Assembly: GCF_943193175.1 (NCBI RefSeq) | Contig: NZ_CALPDF010000002.1 | Coordinates: 62,001-126,000, forward strand | DNA from: Neobacillus muris | GTDB lineage: Bacteria > Bacillota > Bacilli > Bacillales > Cytobacillaceae | Reading direction: 5' to 3' | DNA length: 64,000 bases | Notes under the pieces: generated by a model | What the model saw: the letters and a program-made list of their open reading frames with translations, nothing else | Told to the model about the DNA's origin: nothing | Database searches by the model: none | In this document: positions 56,662 to 64,000 of the stretch, in pieces | How positions within the stretch are numbered: the first letter of the stretch is position 1 | How the letters are laid out: each line of letters opens with the position of its first letter | Made by a program: the position numbers and the translations under genes

Positions 56662-59600
56662 ACGTAAAGATATTCACTCCATTTTAGTAATCGGCTCAGG
56701 ACCCATTATTATCGGCCAAGCGGCGGAATTTGATTATGCTGGTGCCCAGGCGTGTATCGCCTTGAAAGAAGAGGGCTACCGCGTAATTCTTGTAAACTCT
56801 AACCCTGCCACGATTATGACAGACTCAGAGATAGCCGATGTCGTCTATATTGAACCATTGACAGTCGATTTTGTCAGCCGAATCATTCGCAAAGAACGGC
56901 CAGATGCACTCTTGGCCACTCTAGGAGGCCAAACAGGTCTGAATTTAGCTGTGGAACTGTCAAAAGCAGGAGTTCTTGAAGAATGCAGCGTCGAGATTCT
57001 AGGCACCAAACTTTCTGCTATCAATCAAGCTGAGGACCGTGAATTATTCCGTGAGCTAATGAATGAACTAAAACAACCGGTCCCTGAGAGTGTGATTGTT
57101 CATGAATTAGAAGAAGCCATTGCATTTGCTGACAAAATCGGTTTTCCAGTGATTGTCCGGCCGGCATTCACATTAGGCGGCACCGGGGGAGGAATTTGCA
57201 GCAATAGAGAAGAACTTGAAGAAATCGTCACCAGCGGATTAAAAAACAGCCCGGTTCATCAATGCCTGCTGGAAAAAAGTATCGCAGGTTTCAAAGAAAT
57301 TGAATATGAAGTCATGCGTGATAGTGCTGACAACGCCATTGTCGTTTGCAATATGGAAAATATTGATCCTGTCGGCGTACATACTGGTGATTCCATCGTC
57401 GTCGCCCCAAGCCAAACTCTTGCAGACCGAGAGTATCAGCTGCTGCGGAATGTTTCATTAAAAATTATCCGTGCTCTAGGGATTGAGGGCGGCTGTAATG
57501 TACAGCTCGCGCTGGATCCCAACAGCTTCGACTACTACGTAATTGAAGTAAATCCAAGGGTAAGCCGTTCCTCTGCCCTCGCCTCAAAGGCTACTGGCTA
57601 TCCAATTGCTAAGCTGGCCGCTAAAATTGCTGTCGGATTAACATTAGATGAAATGATGAACCCGGTAACGGGAAAAACCTATGCCAGCTTTGAACCGGCT
57701 CTCGACTATATTGTAACCAAAATACCAAGATGGCCATTTGACAAATTTGAATCCGGGAACCGGAGACTGGGAACGCAAATGAAGGCAACCGGAGAGGTGA
57801 TGGCAATCGGACGGACATTTGAAGAATCCTTATTAAAAGCGATTCGTTCGCTTGAGTCTGGCGTTTACCACTTTGAATTAAACGGGGCAGCTGAAATTAG
57901 TGATGCCTTAATGGAAAAACGAATTCGAAAAGCAGGGGATGAGCGGCTGTTCTACATTGCTGAAGCGCTAAAGCGGGGAATCACGATCCAAACCATCCAT
58001 GGATGGAGCGGCATCGATTTATTTTTCCTGAAGAAATTTCAAAGAATCATTGAACTTGAAACAAAGCTTTCCGAAAGTCCGTTCCATGGTGACCTCCTTA
58101 AAGATGCCAAACAGAAGGGATTTTCCGATAAGAAGATTGCACAGCTTTGGGAAGTGAAGGAAAAGGACATTTATGAATTCCGCAAGAACTTGAATATTGT
58201 TCCAGTCTATAAAATGGTAGATACATGTGCCGCCGAGTTTGAGTCGGAAACCCCTTATTTTTACGGCACATATGAAGAAGAGAATGAGTCACTAGTGACC
58301 CATAAAGAAAGTGTGATTGTCCTTGGCTCCGGCCCGATACGGATCGGGCAGGGAATTGAATTTGACTATGCGACAGTCCATTCAGTTAAAGCGATTAAGG
58401 AAGCGGGCTATGAGGCGATAATTATTAACAATAATCCAGAAACGGTTTCAACTGATTTTAGTATCTCTGATAAACTGTATTTTGAACCGCTGACCATTGA
58501 GGATGTCATGCATATCGTAGATTTAGAAAAGCCAATGGGGGTTGTCGTTCAGTTTGGAGGCCAAACAGCGATTAATCTTGCGGCCAAACTCGCTGCCAAC
58601 GGTGTGCGGATTCTCGGGACCAGCTTAAAAGCATTAGACCGTGCAGAGGACCGGGATAAGTTTGAACAGGCCCTAGAGGAACTAGATATTCCACAGCCGC
58701 TAGGGAAAACAGCATTATCAGTGAAAGAAGCACTGGTTATTGCAGACGGGATTGGATACCCCGTTTTAGTCCGTCCATCGTATGTACTGGGCGGCAGGGC
58801 AATGGAAATTGTCTACAACCAAGCAGAGCTGCTCCATTATATGGAAAATGCAGTCAAAATTAACCCTGAGCACCCAGTGTTAATTGACCGCTATATCACA
58901 GGGAAAGAAATTGAAGTGGATGCGATTTGTGATGGGAAACAAGTATTAATACCCGGTATCATGGAGCATATTGAGCGAGCAGGTGTCCACTCTGGTGATT
59001 CCATTGCCGTATACCCGCCTCAGACCCTTTCGGAGGAAATTAAACAAACTTTGGTGAAATACACGGAAAAATTAGCATTAGGGTTAGGGATTGTCGGGCT
59101 TCTGAATATCCAATATGTCGTAGCGGGCAACTCCGTATATGTCCTTGAGGTAAATCCTCGATCTAGCAGAACGGTTCCATTCCTAAGCAAAATTACCAAT
59201 GTCCCAATGGCCAAGATTGCTACCAAAGCTATTCTAGGTTTCGCTTTAACAGACCAAGGATATGCTGCAGGGCTTGTTCCTGAGAGGAATGGGGTTTTTG
59301 TAAAAGTACCTGTTTTCTCGTTTGCGAAATTGAAAGATGTCGATATAACCCTCGGACCGGAAATGAAGTCTACCGGTGAAGTAATGGGAAAGGATTCAAC
59401 CCTTGAAAAAGCTTTATATAAAGGTTTAGTAGCATCAGGAATCTCAATTCAGAAGTTCGGAACGGTATTGTTTACTGTGGCTGATAAGGATAAACAAGAA
59501 TCTCTAAAGCTGGCTGCAAGGTTTGCAGCAAACGGCTACAGGCTGATGGCCACAAGCGGGACTGCAGAGATATTTGCTCAGGCTGGACTTCCTGTTAAGG

Positions 59601-59856
59601 TGGTTGAGAAAATTGGCTCAGAAGGGCAAACGGTGTTGGATGTCATTCATCATGGTGAAGCGCAGTTTATTATCAATACTTTGACAAAAGGCAAACAGCC
59701 GGAGAGAGACGGATTCCGGATCCGCAGGGAAGCGGTTGAGAATGGAGTTCCATGTCTAACTTCACTTGATACAGCTGATGCGATTCTAAAGGTAATCGAA
59801 TCGATGAACTTCTCAGCAGAAGCCATGAATGCTGCAAAACAGGAGGCTGTGTTTGC

Positions 59857-59860
<4 letters not shown>
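56654..59860 (+). CDS. pyrAB: carbamoyl-phosphate synthase large subunit
   Basis: 1068 aa, close to the B. subtilis PyrAB. Two homologous ATP-grasp halves (about 1-400 and 550-935), with [24 protein letters not shown] and [20 protein letters not shown] glycine loops, the [12 protein letters not shown] and [12 protein letters not shown] segments, and a C-terminal MGS-like regulatory domain (about 936-1068) that likely binds UMP or PRPP. Translation is coupled to pyrAA. Confidence 0.97.
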
Positions 59861-62252
<2,392 letters not shown>

Positions 62253-62256
<4 letters not shown>

Positions 62257-62906
62257 AAAAACTTATTGCGGAAAGATTATTGACAATCGAGGCTGTAGCC
62301 TTAAAACCGAATGATCCGTTTACATGGACATCAGGACTCCGGTCCCCAATATATTGTGATAACCGCCTTACGTTATCCTATCCCAAAATCAGAAGCGAAA
62401 TTGCTCAAGGGCTGTCTGAACTGATCCGTGAAAACTTCCCTGGCGCAGAAGTCATTGCTGGAACGGCAACGGCGGGAATTCCGCATGCTGCTTGGGTAAG
62501 TGAGCTGCTCGACTTGCCAATGTGTTATGTACGCTCAAAAGCAAAAGGGCACGGCAAAGGGAATCAAATTGAAGGCAAGGCAGATAAAGGACAAAAGGCC
62601 GTTGTTGTGGAAGACTTAATCTCCACTGGCGGGAGTGTTATTACCGCAGTTCAGGCTTTAAGGGAAGCAGGGTGTGAGGTACTTGGAGTTGTATCCATCT
62701 TCACCTACGGACTGCAAAAAGGAAAACAAGCTTTTGAAGAGGCAGGAATTATCAGCCAATCCCTGACTGATTTTCCAACATTAATTGAAACGGCAATTGA
62801 AAAGGAATATATTGGTGAAAAAGACAAGGCAAGCCTGCTTGTTTGGAGCGTTGACCCTGCCGAGTGGAGCAAGCGAGTTGAGCGAGAAGGTGTGGAAATA
62901 TCATAA
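62253..62906 (+). CDS. pyrE: orotate phosphoribosyltransferase
   Basis: 217 aa. Transfers phosphoribose from PRPP to orotate, giving OMP. PRPP motif [43 protein letters not shown] 62253 overlaps the pyrF stop by 4 nt and follows GGGGAGGAG; an upstream start at 62223 is inside pyrF and unlikely. It is the last gene of the pyr operon and ends in a 16-bp terminator. Confidence 0.96.
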
Positions 62907-62945
62907 TGAAGAAAAGGGGGTACAGCCCCCTTTTCTTCATTATTC
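62905..62945. terminator. bidirectional terminator between pyrE and rqcH
   Basis: AATGAAGAAAAGGGGG (62905-62920) pairs perfectly over 16 bp with CCCCCTTTTCTTCATT (62926-62941) around TACAG. It overlaps both convergent stop codons. Confidence 0.93.
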
Positions 62946-64000
62946 GTTTTTGAGTTTAAGCACCAATTCTTCGTCTGGTGTGACATATATGGTCTGTTGG
63001 TTTTCATATACTACAAAACCAGGCTTGGCACCATTTGGTTTTTTTACATAACGCACTTTTGTGAAATCAACGGGAACTGAACTGGAACTTCTTGCTTTAC
63101 TAAAATATGCGGCAAGCATAGCTGCTTCTTTAATCGTCTGATCACTTGGTTCTTTGCTGCGAATGACCACGTGGGAACCCGGAATATCTTTTGTGTGCAG
63201 CCAGATTTCATCACGTGCCGCCAGCTTATTGGTTAAATAGTCATTTTGCTTATTATTTTTTCCGACGATAATTTCTGTTCCGTTAGAAGCTTGAAAGTAA
63301 TCTAGAACAGGCTTTGCATTCTGGGATCTTTTAACTTGTTTTTTCTGGCGTTCCCGTATATAGCCTCCTTCGGCGAGCTCTTCGCGTATTTCTTGGATGT
63401 CCTTAGGAGAGGCTGTTTGTACCTGTTGATATAAGGTCTCGAAATAAGCCGCTTCTTCCTGTGCTTTCTGGATTTGTTCCATGACGACAGATACCGCATT
63501 TTTTGCCTTTTGATATTTAGAAAAATATTTTTGAGCGTTTTCCGATGGTGTTTTTCGCGGATCGAGGGGAATTGTGATCGTTCCGCCAGCCTCATCGTAG
63601 TAATCCATAACCTCGATTTCCTTCATCCCTTTTTTGGCCGCATACAAATTGGCAGTCAGAAGTTCACCATAGCGCTGAAACTCTTCTGCCTGTTCCGCTT
63701 GCTTTAATGTGGCGTTAAGCTTGTCTATCTTTTTTTCGTTTTTTTCTTTTTCATTCAGGATAAAGCGTTCAATATCTTGAGCCTGCTGTTTTACTCTGTC
63801 ACGTTCTGCCTTTCCGAAATAGAATCGATCCAGCATTTCACTTAAGGTAGGAAATGGACTGACTTCCCCTTTTAAATGCTCAAGCGGGAAAAGGTAAAAG
63901 TTTTCCTTGCCGCCAGCCATCATTATGGACGGGGAAAGATCAGCATTGGCAATTTTGCTGATTAACCGGATAAACGTATTTGGGACTGTTGACCGGTTAG
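62940..64000 (-). CDS. rqcH: RqcH (NFACT family, YloA), partial at the right edge
   Basis: Partial gene: 353 codons plus stop are inside the window, and the frame is open to base 64000, so the N-terminal part lies beyond it. A coiled coil (roughly the middle of the visible part, with [20 protein letters not shown]) and the C-terminal NFACT-R domain ([46 protein letters not shown]) are visible. RqcH recruits tRNA(Ala) to obstructed 50S subunits and adds alanine tails to stalled chains. Older names are YloA and fibronectin-binding-like protein. Convergent with pyrE. Confidence 0.93.
   Translation of the reverse strand, partial: NRSTVPNTFIRLISKIANADLSPSIMMAGGKENFYLFPLEHLKGEVSPFPTLSEMLDRFYFGKAERDRVKQQAQDIERFILNEKEKNEKKIDKLNATLKQAEQAEEFQRYGELLTANLYAAKKGMKEIEVMDYYDEAGGTITIPLDPRKTPSENAQKYFSKYQKAKNAVSVVMEQIQKAQEEAAYFETLYQQVQTASPKDIQEIREELAEGGYIRERQKKQVKRSQNAKPVLDYFQASNGTEIIVGKNNKQNDYLTNKLAARDEIWLHTKDIPGSHVVIRSKEPSDQTIKEAAMLAAYFSKARSSSSVPVDFTKVRYVKKPNGAKPGFVVYENQQTIYVTPDEELVLKLKNE

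Overview
This window is a contiguous piece of the chromosome of an endospore-forming Bacillaceae species: low GC, Gram-positive, and related to Bacillus subtilis without being B. subtilis itself. The evidence is the conserved ylb - dcw (division and cell wall) - spoIIG/sigG - ylm - ileS - pyr gene order, the sporulation genes (spoVD, spoVE, spoIIGA, sigE, sigG, ylbJ, rsfA), a meso-DAP-type MurE, bacillithiol synthesis (bshC), and PyrR and T-box leaders. Almost every gene is recognisable and intact. I saw no IS element, prophage, CRISPR array, tRNA or rRNA. Product names come from recognising protein motifs and gene order by eye, without database searches.

Region by region. 1-17.7 kb is the ylb region: CAP protein YlbC, a reverse-strand thioesterase, YlbD/E/F/G, rsmD, coaD, reverse-strand ylbJ, ylbK, ylbL, reverse-strand tmcAL (ylbM), ylbN-rpmF, a crotonase-family gene, rsfA and reverse-strand ylbP. 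It then holds a three-gene biotin-dependent acyl-CoA carboxylase cassette (biotin carboxylase, biotin carrier, carboxyltransferase), panE and a DUF3397-like membrane protein. 17.8-39.0 kb is bshC and the dcw cluster: mraZ, rsmH, ftsL, pbpB, spoVD, murE, a small MurF-N-domain-like gene, mraY, murD, spoVE, murG, murB, divIB, ylxW, ylxX, sbp, ftsA, ftsZ. 39.1-41.9 kb is spoIIGA-sigE-sigG. 42.0-46.0 kb is ylmC to ylmH plus divIVA. 46.0-51.0 kb is T-box-controlled ileS, ylyA, lspA and a pseudouridine synthase. 51.0-62.9 kb is the complete pyrimidine operon pyrR-P-B-C-AA-AB-K-D-F-E, with three PyrR attenuators. The window ends inside reverse-strand rqcH.

The genes form functional blocks. mraY, murD, murG, murB and murE make lipid-linked peptidoglycan precursor. 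FtsL, DivIB, PBP2B, FtsA, FtsZ, SepF and DivIVA build and place the septum. SpoVD/SpoVE are the sporulation counterparts for cortex synthesis. SpoIIGA activates pro-sigma-E, and sigma-G acts in the forespore. The pyr operon makes UMP from bicarbonate.

This is mostly core genome, and no convincing new multi-gene system was found. The points most worth a second look are the stand-alone MurF-N-domain-like gene between murE and mraY, a small opposite-strand transcription unit with a micro-ORF between ylbG and rsmD, a promoter-plus-terminator pair between murB and divIB, a related pair of hairpin elements in dcw intergenic gaps, and the carboxylase cassette near a crotonase that lacks the usual catalytic glutamates. 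Many start codons were placed at non-ATG codons on ribosome-binding-site and family-length grounds; each case is stated.
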